Both the position numbers and the translations under genes were made by a program. Below the pieces are notes generated by a model. It was not told the DNA's origin, did not search any database, and was given only the letters and a program-made list of their open reading frames with translations. A stretch of 10,717 bases of DNA from Clostridiales bacterium UBA6330 (GTDB taxonomy: Bacteria > Bacillota > Clostridia > Oscillospirales > CAG-272). The stretch is from the NCBI GenBank assembly GCA_002438075.1, contig DJSQ01000117.1:1-10717 (forward strand), read 5' to 3'. Below, piece by piece: positions 1 to 7,337 of this stretch; the first letter of the stretch is position 1; every line of letters starts with the position of its first letter.

Positions 1-56
1 CTTAGGGGACTTCTCCTAAAGAAGTCCCCTAAGTAGGGTTCGGGGCAAAGCCCCGA
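1..56. repeat. Paired palindromic hairpins at left edge
   Basis: Two hairpins lie back to back. The first has a perfect 14-bp stem (1-14 with 20-33) and the 5-nt loop CCTAA. The second has a perfect 6-bp GC-rich stem, CGGGGC (41-46) with GCCCCG (50-55), around an AAA loop. Neither is followed by a T-run, so they are not canonical intrinsic terminators, although they may end or protect an upstream transcript. They resemble the palindromic repeats scattered between genes in many clostridial genomes; that resemblance is inference. The window may cut the element on its left. Confidence 0.6.
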
Positions 57-79
57 GGTCTTAAAAAGGAGTATATAAT

Positions 80-1327
80 ATGTCAACCACACATATCAAC
101 ACCCCCGAGGCAGCGAAGAGCGGGAGAGATAAGATCGACTGGGTGAGGTCTTATATGCCCATCCTGAACGCCATCGAAAAGGAGTTTCGGGAGACAAAGC
201 CGTTCGACGGGATGAAGATTGCAATGTCCATCCATTTGGAAGCCAAAACAGCCTACCTCGCGGAGGTCTTGATGGCGGGCGGCGCAAAGGTCCAAGTCAC
301 GGGCTGTAATCCCCTCTCTACACAGGACGATGTCGCCGCCGCACTCGCGGAGGAGGGCTTCGTTGTCAACGCCCACCACGGCGCAAGCGATGAACAGTAC
401 CGCGAGGACCTTGTCCGTACACTCGACTTCCACCCCGACCTCCTGATTGATGACGGCGGGGACCTCATTTCCCTCCTCCACGGCGCGTGCAGGGAGTACG
501 GCGACCACCTCATCGGCGGGTGCGAGGAAACCACAACGGGCATCCATAGACTGCTCGCAAGAGAGCGCGCGGGTCTGCTCGATTACCCCATGATGGACGT
601 CAACGACGCGGACTGTAAGCACCTCTTCGATAACCGCTACGGCACGGGGCAGTCCACGCTGGACGGCATCATGAACGCAACAAACCTCATCGTTGCGGGT
701 AAAACCGTTGTGGTCGCGGGCTACGGCTGGTGCGGCAAGGGCTTCGCCATGCGCGCAAAGGGCATGGGTGCCGTGGTCGTTGTCACCGAAATCGACCCTA
801 TCAAGGCGCTGGAAGCCACGATGGACGGCTTTACCGTCCTGCCCATGCGGGAGGCGGCAAGGGTCGGGGACCTCTTCGTCACCCTCACAGGCTGCCGAGA
901 TGTGCTCACACGGGAGCATTTTGCGGTCATGAAGGACGGCGCATTGCTTGCAAACAGCGGGCATTTTGACGTAGAAATCAACAAAGAGGACCTCGCGGCG
1001 CTCGCAACCGAGGTTTGGGAGCGCAAGCCGAATATCAGAGGCTACCGCATGGCGGACGGCAGGGTCCTGAACCTCTTGGCGGACGGCAGACTGGTCAACC
1101 TCGCCGCAGGGAACGGACACCCCGCCGAAATTATGGATATGTCGTTCGGAATTCAGGCAAAAAGCCTCGAATACCTCGCAAAAACGCGCGGAACGCTGGA
1201 AAAGAAGGTCTACGCAGTGCCCGCGGAAATCGACAGAGCGGTCGCAACCATCAAATTGGCGGCGGAAAACGTGAAAATCGACACCCTGACCCCCGAGCAA
1301 ACCGCTTATCTGAATCAAATAGAATAA
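80..1327 (+). CDS. ahcY: S-adenosylhomocysteine hydrolase (adenosylhomocysteinase), short Thermotoga/archaeal subtype
   Basis: The enzyme cleaves S-adenosylhomocysteine, the inhibitory product of SAM-dependent methylation, to homocysteine and adenosine in the cytoplasm, using tightly bound NAD. The 415-residue protein shows the substrate-domain segment SIHLEAKTAYL (50-60), family signature 1 CNPLSTQDDVAAAL (76-89), DDGGDL (124-129), EETTTGIHRL (149-158), and the Rossmann NAD signature GYGWCGKG (214-221). ANSGHFDVEI (291-300) and NGHPAEIMDMSF (345-356) are also typical. The chain ends at YLNQIE and lacks the C-terminal K-P-x-x-Y-R-Y tail of the long eukaryotic and proteobacterial enzymes, as in the Thermotoga/archaeal branch. 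In that branch some members act on S-inosylhomocysteine, so the exact substrate is less certain than the family. The ATG has a good AAAAAGGAG site (63-71) 8 nt upstream. mnmG follows after 17 bp, so co-transcription is likely. Confidence 0.93.
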   Translation: MSTTHINTPEAAKSGRDKIDWVRSYMPILNAIEKEFRETKPFDGMKIAMSIHLEAKTAYLAEVLMAGGAKVQVTGCNPLSTQDDVAAALAEEGFVVNAHHGASDEQYREDLVRTLDFHPDLLIDDGGDLISLLHGACREYGDHLIGGCEETTTGIHRLLARERAGLLDYPMMDVNDADCKHLFDNRYGTGQSTLDGIMNATNLIVAGKTVVVAGYGWCGKGFAMRAKGMGAVVVVTEIDPIKALEATMDGFTVLPMREAARVGDLFVTLTGCRDVLTREHFAVMKDGALLANSGHFDVEINKEDLAALATEVWERKPNIRGYRMADGRVLNLLADGRLVNLAAGNGHPAEIMDMSFGIQAKSLEYLAKTRGTLEKKVYAVPAEIDRAVATIKLAAENVKIDTLTPEQTAYLNQIE

Positions 1328-1344
1328 GAATCGGACTAATTTTT

Positions 1345-3231
1345 ATGATAGAAACAGAACTAAAAACCGACCTCGCCGTCATCGGCGCAGGGCACGCGGG
1401 AATCGAAGCGGCACTTGCGGCGGCGCGCATGGGCGTTGAAACCGTCCTCTTTACCCTCTCGCTCGATGCGGTTGCCAATATGCCCTGCAATCCCTCCATC
1501 GGCGGAACGGCAAAGGGACATCTGGTTTATGAAATCGACGCGCTGGGCGGCGAAATGGGACGCGCCGCAGACCTCGTAACGTTGCAGTCCCGAACTCTGA
1601 ACACAGGGAAGGGCGCAGCTGTCCAATCCAAGCGCGTGCAGGCGGACCGCAAGCACTACCAGCGCCTGATGAAGCACACACTGGAAACGACCCCGCATCT
1701 GCGGCTTGTGCAGGCGGAGATTGTCGCACTGCGGACCGAGACCGATGAAGCGGGAAAGAAGCGTGTCGTAGGACTGGAAACCCGCCTCGGCGAGGTGTGG
1801 AGCTGTCGCGCGGCGATTCTCGCAACGGGAACCTATCTGGAAGGGATGGTTTTCGTCGGCAACGTCAGCTATGACGCAGGACCTGACGGTCTGCTTCCCG
1901 CCAAAGGGCTGTCCGCCTCTTTAATAAAGGAAGGGATTTCCCTGCGGCGCTTTAAGACGGGAACCCCCGCAAGAATCAACCGTCGGAGCATTGATTTTTC
2001 AAAAATCGAGGAACAACAAGGGGAGGCACAGCCAATCCCGTTCAGCGCGCTGACAGATGAGGACTATCTTTCGGGCAGAGAACAGCTGTCCTGCCACATT
2101 GTGTACACGAATGCCGAAACGCACCGCGTGATTCTGGACAATCTGACGCGGAGCGCGATGTATTCGGGCAAAATTCACGGCACGGGACCGCGCTATTGCC
2201 CCTCCATCGAGGACAAATTGGTCCGTTTTGCCGACAAAGAACGCCATCAGCTGTTCGTCGAGCCGCTCGGGGAGGACACCGAGGAGATGTACCTGCAAGG
2301 CTTTTCCACTTCGCTTCCGACCGATGTTCAGCACGCCATGCTCCACACGCTCGCGGGCTTTGAGAGGGCAGAAATCATGCGCTACGCCTACGCAATCGAG
2401 TACGATTGTGCCGATCCGACCCAGATGAACGCAACGCTGGAGTTCAAGCAGATTGACGGGCTGTTCGGCGCGGGGCAGTTCAACGGGACCTCGGGCTACG
2501 AGGAGGCGGCGGCGCAGGGACTGCTCGCGGGTATCAATGCGGCACAGAAGCTCAAGGGGCTGGAGCCGCTGATTCTTGCGCGGTCGGAAAGCTATATCGG
2601 GACGCTGATTGACGATCTGGTCATCAAGGGGACGAACGAGCCCTACCGCATGATGACCTCGCGCTCGGAATATCGGCTTCTGTTGCGGCAGGACAACGCA
2701 GACAGCCGTCTGACCCCGCTCGGTTACCGCGTCGGTCTGATCGACGAAGCGCGTTATCAGGCATTTGAAGCCAAGCAAGCGCGGATTGCCGCAGAAAAAG
2801 CGAGACTGGAGCAGACCGTCCTGTCCCCCGCAAAAGCAAACGGCTTTCTGGAAGCGCTTGGCGAAACACCGTTGAAATCGGGCGCAACGCTTGCGGACCT
2901 GTTGCGCAGACCCGCGATTTCCTACGAACAGCTTGCCGAAATCGACGCGAACCGACCAATCCTGACGCATTCCGAGTGTCTGACCGTGGAATCCGACATT
3001 AAATATGCAGGCTACGCCGCACGACAGCTCGGGGAAGTCAAGCGGCACATCAAGCTGGACGAAAAGAAGCTGCCCGCGAACATCGATTACAAAGCCATCA
3101 AGGGTCTGCGCATTGAGGCAGCGCAAAAGCTGGAGAAAATCCGCCCCCTCACCATCGGACAGGCATCCGCCATCAGCGGAGTCAACCCCGCAGATATTTC
3201 GGTCTTATTGATTTATCTCGGGTTACATTGA
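1345..3231 (+). CDS. mnmG: tRNA uridine-5-carboxymethylaminomethyl(34) synthesis enzyme MnmG (GidA)
   Basis: With MnmE, MnmG installs the carboxymethylaminomethyl group on wobble U34 of tRNAs reading two-fold degenerate codons, using FAD, NADH and methylene-tetrahydrofolate. The 628-residue length is normal for the family. Visible features are the FAD dinucleotide motif GAGHAG (14-19), CNPSIGGTAKGHLV (48-61), the family block GTGPRYCPSIED (279-290) with its conserved Cys285, the second FAD block GQFNGTSGYEEAAAQG (377-392) and MTSRSEYRLLLRQDNAD (437-453). The C-terminal part (about 540-628) is the helical domain that contacts MnmE. The frame stays open far upstream inside ahcY, but homology begins at the ATG at 1345. 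That ATG has no clear Shine-Dalgarno sequence, so translational coupling to ahcY is possible. The TGA lies 20 bp before the rsmG start. mnmE, usually just upstream, is absent here. Confidence 0.95.
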   Translation: MIETELKTDLAVIGAGHAGIEAALAAARMGVETVLFTLSLDAVANMPCNPSIGGTAKGHLVYEIDALGGEMGRAADLVTLQSRTLNTGKGAAVQSKRVQADRKHYQRLMKHTLETTPHLRLVQAEIVALRTETDEAGKKRVVGLETRLGEVWSCRAAILATGTYLEGMVFVGNVSYDAGPDGLLPAKGLSASLIKEGISLRRFKTGTPARINRRSIDFSKIEEQQGEAQPIPFSALTDEDYLSGREQLSCHIVYTNAETHRVILDNLTRSAMYSGKIHGTGPRYCPSIEDKLVRFADKERHQLFVEPLGEDTEEMYLQGFSTSLPTDVQHAMLHTLAGFERAEIMRYAYAIEYDCADPTQMNATLEFKQIDGLFGAGQFNGTSGYEEAAAQGLLAGINAAQKLKGLEPLILARSESYIGTLIDDLVIKGTNEPYRMMTSRSEYRLLLRQDNADSRLTPLGYRVGLIDEARYQAFEAKQARIAAEKARLEQTVLSPAKANGFLEALGETPLKSGATLADLLRRPAISYEQLAEIDANRPILTHSECLTVESDIKYAGYAARQLGEVKRHIKLDEKKLPANIDYKAIKGLRIEAAQKLEKIRPLTIGQASAISGVNPADISVLLIYLGLH

Positions 3232-3237
3232 AAATCG

Positions 3238-3245
3238 AAAAGGAG
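3238..3245 (+). promoter_or_regulatory. Ribosome binding site deciding the rsmG start
   Basis: AAAAGGAG lies 6 nt upstream of the ATG at 3252. It favours that ATG over the in-frame TTG at 3228, which overlaps the mnmG stop codon and has no Shine-Dalgarno sequence. Choosing 3252 removes eight residues from the longest reading frame. Confidence 0.8.
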
Positions 3246-3251
3246 AACGCA

Positions 3252-3989
3252 ATGGAACAAAGCGATTACAGCACCTTTTGCGACCAATACCGCAAAATAT
3301 TTGCACAAAACGGCTTGGAGCGCTTCTGTACAGAGCATTTGATTGCTTCCTTCGGAGCCTTCACCGAGCTGTTATGTCAAGTCAATTCGCATACCAACCT
3401 GACCGCGATCCGCACCATTCCCGAAATCATAGCCAAGCATTACGCCGATTGTCTGCTCGCCGAGCCGTTCTTCCCACAGAATGCAACCGTTCTGGATGTC
3501 GGTTGCGGCGGAGGTTTTCCCTGTGTCCCGCTCGCCATCACGCGCCCCGACCTACAAATCACCGCAATCGACAGCACCGCAAAGAAAATCGCATTCGTCC
3601 AAGCCGCCGCAGCCGCGCAAAGGCTTTCCAACTTAAATCCGCTTTGCGTCCGCGCCGAGGACCCAAGCATGGCAAGATACAAGCAGTTCTTCTCCATTGG
3701 AACCAGCCGCGCAGTTGCGAGGTTGGCAATCCTTGCAGAGCTTGTACTCCCTTACATCAAGATTGGCGGTGTTTTAGTCGCATTGAAGGGAGCTTCAGGG
3801 CAAGAAGAAGCAAAAGAAGCAGAAAGCGCTGTCCATACACTCGGCGGAGAAATTGCCGATATTCATGAAACGGTCCTGAAATTCGGTGATACATCCGAGT
3901 CACGAAGCATCATTGTAGTTCAAAAAGCAAAAGAAGCTCCGCAACAATATCCCAGACCATATGCAGCAATCCTGAAAAAGCCACTATAA
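3252..3989 (+). CDS. rsmG: 16S rRNA (guanine(527)-N7)-methyltransferase RsmG (GidB)
   Basis: RsmG uses SAM to make m7G527 in the 530 loop of 16S rRNA; loss of the modification causes low-level streptomycin resistance in several bacteria. The 245-residue protein carries the family blocks in order: TNLTAIRTIPEIIAKHYADCL (48-68), the SAM-binding glycine motif LDVGCGGGFPCVPLAI (81-96), the acidic ribose-contact region TAIDST (104-109), the SRAVA segment (152-156), LVALKG (175-180) and the basic YPRPYAAILKKPL terminus (233-245). The VGCGGGFP form is a small variant of the usual VGSGAGFP. It follows mnmG after 20 bp and is surely co-transcribed with it. The first parS site begins only 6 bp after its stop codon, so the parS array separates this operon from parA. 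Confidence 0.95.
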   Translation: MEQSDYSTFCDQYRKIFAQNGLERFCTEHLIASFGAFTELLCQVNSHTNLTAIRTIPEIIAKHYADCLLAEPFFPQNATVLDVGCGGGFPCVPLAITRPDLQITAIDSTAKKIAFVQAAAAAQRLSNLNPLCVRAEDPSMARYKQFFSIGTSRAVARLAILAELVLPYIKIGGVLVALKGASGQEEAKEAESAVHTLGGEIADIHETVLKFGDTSESRSIIVVQKAKEAPQQYPRPYAAILKKPL

Positions 3990-3995
3990 TTGCAT

Positions 3996-4011
3996 TGTTT
4001 CACGTGAAACA
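3996..4011. other. parS: parS site 1 (ParB-binding centromere)
   Basis: TGTTTCACGTGAAACA is a perfect 16-bp palindrome and an exact match to the Bacillus Spo0J/ParB parS consensus TGTTNCACGTGAAACA. It is followed by TATTTTT, so its transcript would be a 6-bp stem with an ACGU loop and a U-rich tail. Confidence 0.95.
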
Positions 4012-4033
4012 TATTTTTCCTTGCGGAATGGTA

Positions 4034-4049
4034 TGTTTCACGTGAAACA
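4034..4049. other. parS: parS site 2 (ParB-binding centromere)
   Basis: Identical perfect 16-bp parS palindrome, 38 bp from site 1 start to start. Flanking A and T extend the symmetry to 18 bp. It is followed by the T-rich tract TTATTTTT. Confidence 0.95.
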
Positions 4050-4071
4050 TTTATTTTTCAGCTGTTTAGAA

Positions 4072-4087
4072 TGTTTCACGTGAAACA
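4072..4087. other. parS: parS site 3 (ParB-binding centromere)
   Basis: Identical perfect 16-bp parS palindrome, again 38 bp from site 2, with 18-bp extended symmetry. It is followed by a nearly unbroken T-tract (4088-4100), the strongest terminator-like tail in the array. Confidence 0.95.
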
Positions 4088-4117
4088 TTTTTTTCTTTTT
4101 TGCAGCTCCCATTCTTT

Positions 4118-4133
4118 TGTTTCACGTGAAACA
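4118..4133. other. parS: parS site 4 (ParB-binding centromere)
   Basis: Identical perfect 16-bp parS palindrome, 46 bp from site 3. It lies about 50 bp upstream of the -35 element of the parA promoter. Unlike the other three sites it has no T-rich tail. Confidence 0.95.
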
Positions 4134-4183
4134 TCACCCATTTGTTTGTCGAATAAAAATTTTGTAAAATATGCAAAAATCTC

Positions 4184-4212
4184 TTGTATTTTCGCGGGTA
4201 TTGTGGTATAAT
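4184..4212 (+). promoter_or_regulatory. Sigma-A type promoter of the parA-parB-serS operon
   Basis: The -35 element is TTGTAT (4184-4189) and the -10 element is a perfect TATAAT (4207-4212), with the ideal 17-bp spacer and an extended -10 TGG just before it (4204-4206). Transcription should start near 4219, giving a leader of about 40 nt before the parA ATG. ParB spreading from the adjacent parS array could repress it; that part is inference. Confidence 0.8.
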
Positions 4213-4259
4213 AGAAGCAACAATAAAACAATCGAAATATCAGGAAAGAAGGGAATCCT

Positions 4260-5021
4260 ATGGGAAAAATTATTTCGTTTGCAAACCAAAAAGGCGGCGT
4301 TGGAAAGACTACATCTGCCGTCAATATTGCAGCTTCACTCGGCGTTTTGGGGTATAAGGTGCTTCTGATTGATCTTGACCCACAGGGCAACGCAACCAGC
4401 GGAGTCGGCTTGATGAAAAAGAATCTGAAAAACACGATTTTTGAGGTTCTGACAACCGATTTGCCTGCCGAGGATGCGATCATCCAGACACATTTTGACA
4501 ATCTCTCGATTATTCCGACGCACACCACGCTTGCGCGCGCGGAATATGAGCTCGGCGACACCGAAAACGGCGAATATGTTATGAAGAAGAAGCTCGCAAA
4601 GGCAAAGGAAGTCTACGATTACATCATCATCGACTGCCCGCCGTCCCTCGGAATGCTGACGGTCAACTCCATGACCGCAAGCGACGGCGTTGTGATTCCG
4701 ATGCAGTGCGAATTCCTTGCGCTGGAGGGGCTTTCTCAGCTGATGTTCACCATCAGCCGCATCAAACAGCACTATAATAAAGATTTGAACGTAACGGGCA
4801 TCCTGATTACCATGTACAACGGCAGACTTCTGCTCTCGGTTCAGGTCATCAACGAGCTGAAGAAGCACTATGCGGACAGGCTGTTTGAAACGACGATTTC
4901 CAGAAACGTGAAGATTTCCGAGGCGCCGGGGTTCGGTATGCCGGTTTATTACCACGGCAAGCGCTCCAAGGGCTCCAAGGAGTACATGAACGTGGCAAAA
5001 GAGCTGGTTGAGCGCATCTGA
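4260..5021 (+). CDS. parA: Chromosome-partitioning ATPase ParA/Soj
   Basis: A ParA/MinD-family ATPase whose ATP-bound dimers bind DNA non-specifically and whose hydrolysis, stimulated by ParB at parS, drives origin segregation; in Bacillus, Soj also regulates DnaA. The 253-residue protein has the deviant Walker A box KGGVGKTT (11-18), the A' motif DLDPQGNAT (38-46), Walker B IIIDCPPSLG (122-131) and the RLLLSVQVINEL segment (189-200) matching the DNA-binding Arg region of Soj. There is no N-terminal helix-turn-helix extension, so it is the short chromosomal type, not a plasmid P1-type ParA. The start has an AGAAGGGA site about 6 nt upstream. Four parS sites precede it and parB follows after 34 bp, fixing its role. 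Confidence 0.95.
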   Translation: MGKIISFANQKGGVGKTTSAVNIAASLGVLGYKVLLIDLDPQGNATSGVGLMKKNLKNTIFEVLTTDLPAEDAIIQTHFDNLSIIPTHTTLARAEYELGDTENGEYVMKKKLAKAKEVYDYIIIDCPPSLGMLTVNSMTASDGVVIPMQCEFLALEGLSQLMFTISRIKQHYNKDLNVTGILITMYNGRLLLSVQVINELKKHYADRLFETTISRNVKISEAPGFGMPVYYHGKRSKGSKEYMNVAKELVERI

Positions 5022-5043
5022 TTGCGGACCGAGCAGAAACAGG

Positions 5044-5050
5044 AAAGGAG
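5044..5050 (+). promoter_or_regulatory. Ribosome binding site deciding the parB start
   Basis: AAAGGAG lies 5 nt upstream of the ATG at 5056. This supports that start over the in-frame TTG at 5008, which lies inside the end of parA and has no such site. Confidence 0.8.
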
Positions 5051-5055
5051 CAACC

Positions 5056-6024
5056 ATGGCTAAACGAAACGCAATCGGGAGAGACTTTTACTCCCTGATG
5101 TTTGACAACGCGCCGCCCGCGGAGAGCAATTCCGCGGCTTCGGCGGCAACCACCCTGCGCATTTCCGAGATTGAGCCTCGGAGCGACCAGCCGCGAAAGA
5201 CCTTTGAACACGAGCCGCTGGAGCATCTGGCGGATTCCATTGCGCAATTCGGCGTGATTCAGCCGATTGTGGTGCGGGAAAACAAGAATGCGGCAGGAAC
5301 ATACGAGATTCTGGCAGGCGAGCGCCGCTGGAGAGCCGCCAAAATGGCGGGCTTGAGCGAGATTCCCGCCGTCATTCTGGACGGTGACGACCTCAAGGCG
5401 GCGCAGGTTTCCGTGATTGAGAACGTCCAGCGCGAAGACTTGAACCCGATTGAAGAAGCGCTGGCATACCGCACGCTTCTGGACGGCTTCCATCTGACGC
5501 AGGAGGAGGTTTCCAAGCAGGTCGGCAAGAGCAGACCCGCCATCGCAAACCTGCTCCGCCTTCTGGACCTGCCGGACGAGGTTCTGGAGCTGGTGAAGGC
5601 AGGAAAGCTGTCCTCCGGGCACGCGCGCGCACTGCTTGGACTGAAAAATCCCGAGCAGATGGTCTCTCTGGCGAATAAAATTGTGGAAAAAGACCTCTCT
5701 GTGCGGGATGTGGAGCGCACCATCCGCTTGCTGAACTACGAAGCCCCTGTAGAGGAGACCGAGCTGTCGGCGCGCGAGGCACAGAAAAAGGTCTACATGA
5801 AGGAGCTGGAGCATCGCGCGGTTCAGACGCTCGGCAGACGGGTGAAGATTCTGAAAACGCCGAAAAAGAGCGTGATTGAGCTGTCTTACACCGACGACGA
5901 GGATTTGGAAGCCCTTCTGCGCACGATTTGCGGAAGAGATTTCTTCAAGCCCGAGGAAGATGCGGGCGAGGACGAATTGATGAGAGGGGCAGCGGACGAG
6001 CTGTCCGGAAAGGATTTGCAATGA
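5056..6024 (+). CDS. parB: Chromosome-partitioning protein ParB/Spo0J
   Basis: ParB is a CTP-dependent DNA clamp that loads at parS, slides and spreads along DNA, recruits SMC and stimulates ParA. The 322-residue protein shows the ParB N-domain with LADSIAQFGVIQPIVV (58-73) and the CTP-binding box GERRWRAAK (88-96), then ENVQREDLNPIEEA (122-135), a central helix-turn-helix about 147-171 (LTQEEVSKQVGKSRPAIANLLRLL) that should read parS, and SSGHARALLGL (186-196). A short C-terminal dimerisation segment follows (about 270-295), and the chain ends in an acidic tail. The N-terminus (about 1-34) is variable, as usual. Its stop codon overlaps the serS start (ATGA at 6021-6024), so translational coupling is likely. 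The perfect parS array upstream is its expected target. Confidence 0.95.
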   Translation: MAKRNAIGRDFYSLMFDNAPPAESNSAASAATTLRISEIEPRSDQPRKTFEHEPLEHLADSIAQFGVIQPIVVRENKNAAGTYEILAGERRWRAAKMAGLSEIPAVILDGDDLKAAQVSVIENVQREDLNPIEEALAYRTLLDGFHLTQEEVSKQVGKSRPAIANLLRLLDLPDEVLELVKAGKLSSGHARALLGLKNPEQMVSLANKIVEKDLSVRDVERTIRLLNYEAPVEETELSAREAQKKVYMKELEHRAVQTLGRRVKILKTPKKSVIELSYTDDEDLEALLRTICGRDFFKPEEDAGEDELMRGAADELSGKDLQ

Positions 6025-7301
6025 TTGACATCAAATATATCAAGGAATGCCCCGACGAGGTGATTGCCCGCCTTGCGGCAAAAGGGAAGGACGCAAAGGA
6101 GGATGTGGAGAACATCCTGCGTCTTGACGGTGAGCGCCGCGCGCTGATTGCCGAGACCGAGGCATTGAAGGCGGAACAGAACAAGACCACCAAGCTGATT
6201 CCGCAATATAAAAAGGAAGGGAAGGACACCACCGCGATTTTTGCCGAAATGAAGGAGCTCGGCAACCGCGCGAAGGCGAACGATGACAAGCTGAAGGAAG
6301 TGGAAACGCAGTTGACCTCCTTCCTGCTCGGGCTTCCGAACCTGCCCGACCCCGACCTGCTCCCCGGCGGCAAGGAAAACAATCAGCCGCTCCGTTACTT
6401 CGGAGAGCCGCGCAAATTCGACTTTGAGCCGAAGAACCATGTCGATCTCTGCACCGATCTCGGTCTGATCGACTACAAGCGCGGGGTCAAGCTCTCGGGC
6501 AACGGCTTCTGGATTTATTCGGGACTCGGCGCACGTCTGGAGTGGGCAATTCTCAACTACTTTATCGACTTCCACGTCGGAAACGGCTATCAGTTCATGC
6601 TGGTTCCGCATATGCTCGGCTACGAGTGCGGTCTGACGGCGGGACAGTTCCCGAAATTCAAGGACGAGGTCTACTGGCTGGATGTCGCGGAGGACGAGCG
6701 CCGCAGATTCATGCTTCCGACGGCGGAAACCGCGCTGGTCACGCTCCACAAGGACGAGATTCTGACCGAAGCCGACCTGCCGAAGAAATACTTTGCCTAC
6801 ACGCCCTGCTTCCGCCGCGAGGCGGGCTCCTACCGTGCGGACGAGAGAGGCATGGTAAGAGGGCACCAGTTCAACAAGGTGGAAATGGTGCAGTACACGC
6901 TTCCCGAAAAGAGCGACGAAGCATTTGAGGAGCTGGTTGCAAACGCCGAGAATCTGGTCAAGGGGCTCGGCTTCCACTTCCGCACGGTCAAGCTGGCGGC
7001 AGGGGACTGCTCGGCTTCGATGGCGCGGACCTACGACATTGAAATCAACATTCCCTCGATGAACGGCTACAAGGAGGTCTCTTCCGTTTCCAACGCGCGC
7101 GATTATCAGGCGCGGCGCGGCATGATGCGCGTCAAGCGGGCGAACGGAAAGACCGAATATCTGCACACGCTGAACGGCTCGGGACTTGCCACAAGCCGTA
7201 TTTTCCCCGCGCTTGTGGAGCAGAACCAGAACGCGGACGGCAGTGTCACGGTTCCCGAGGTTCTCAGAAAATATATCGGGCTTGACGTTATCAAGAAGTA
7301 A
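6021..7301 (+). CDS. serS: Serine--tRNA ligase
   Basis: A class II aminoacyl-tRNA synthetase that charges tRNA-Ser. The 426-residue protein has the N-terminal tRNA-binding coiled coil (about 28-102, rich in E/K/A), then the catalytic core with GQFPKFKDEVYWL (208-220), TAETALVTLH (234-243), motif 2 FRREAGSYRADERGMVRGHQFNKVEMV (264-290; Arg265 and Glu267 are the fRxE pair) and motif 3 NGSGLATSRIFPALVEQNQ (385-403; Arg393). Motif 2 reads GSYRADERG where Bacillus SerS has GSAGRDTRG, and motif 3 reads LATSRIF rather than LAVGRT. This marks a divergent SerS branch, but no catalytic residue looks missing. The ATG overlaps the parB stop and has AAAGGA 6 nt upstream. Placement next to soj-spo0J is common in clostridia. 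Confidence 0.95.
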   Translation: MIDIKYIKECPDEVIARLAAKGKDAKEDVENILRLDGERRALIAETEALKAEQNKTTKLIPQYKKEGKDTTAIFAEMKELGNRAKANDDKLKEVETQLTSFLLGLPNLPDPDLLPGGKENNQPLRYFGEPRKFDFEPKNHVDLCTDLGLIDYKRGVKLSGNGFWIYSGLGARLEWAILNYFIDFHVGNGYQFMLVPHMLGYECGLTAGQFPKFKDEVYWLDVAEDERRRFMLPTAETALVTLHKDEILTEADLPKKYFAYTPCFRREAGSYRADERGMVRGHQFNKVEMVQYTLPEKSDEAFEELVANAENLVKGLGFHFRTVKLAAGDCSASMARTYDIEINIPSMNGYKEVSSVSNARDYQARRGMMRVKRANGKTEYLHTLNGSGLATSRIFPALVEQNQNADGSVTVPEVLRKYIGLDVIKK

Positions 7302-7337
7302 CCTTTTCGGAGCCCCGATCTCGGAAAGGAGCGCGTT

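Noticed and set aside
83..1318. 411-codon open frame on the - strand opposite ahcY
   Set aside because: A shadow of the GC-rich coding strand: no recognisable domain, no ribosome binding site, and ahcY opposite has clear family motifs.
1015..1344. In-frame upstream extension of mnmG
   Set aside because: The open frame overlaps ahcY in another frame. MnmG homology and the FAD motif position fit the ATG at 1345.
1999..3126. 375-codon open frame on the - strand opposite mnmG
   Set aside because: Antisense shadow of a well-supported gene; no domain is visible.
3996..4133. CRISPR array or Noc-binding sites
   Set aside because: The repeats are 16-bp palindromes with short AT-rich spacers and match ParB parS exactly; Noc sites have a different core (CCCGGG) and CRISPR repeats are longer with longer spacers.
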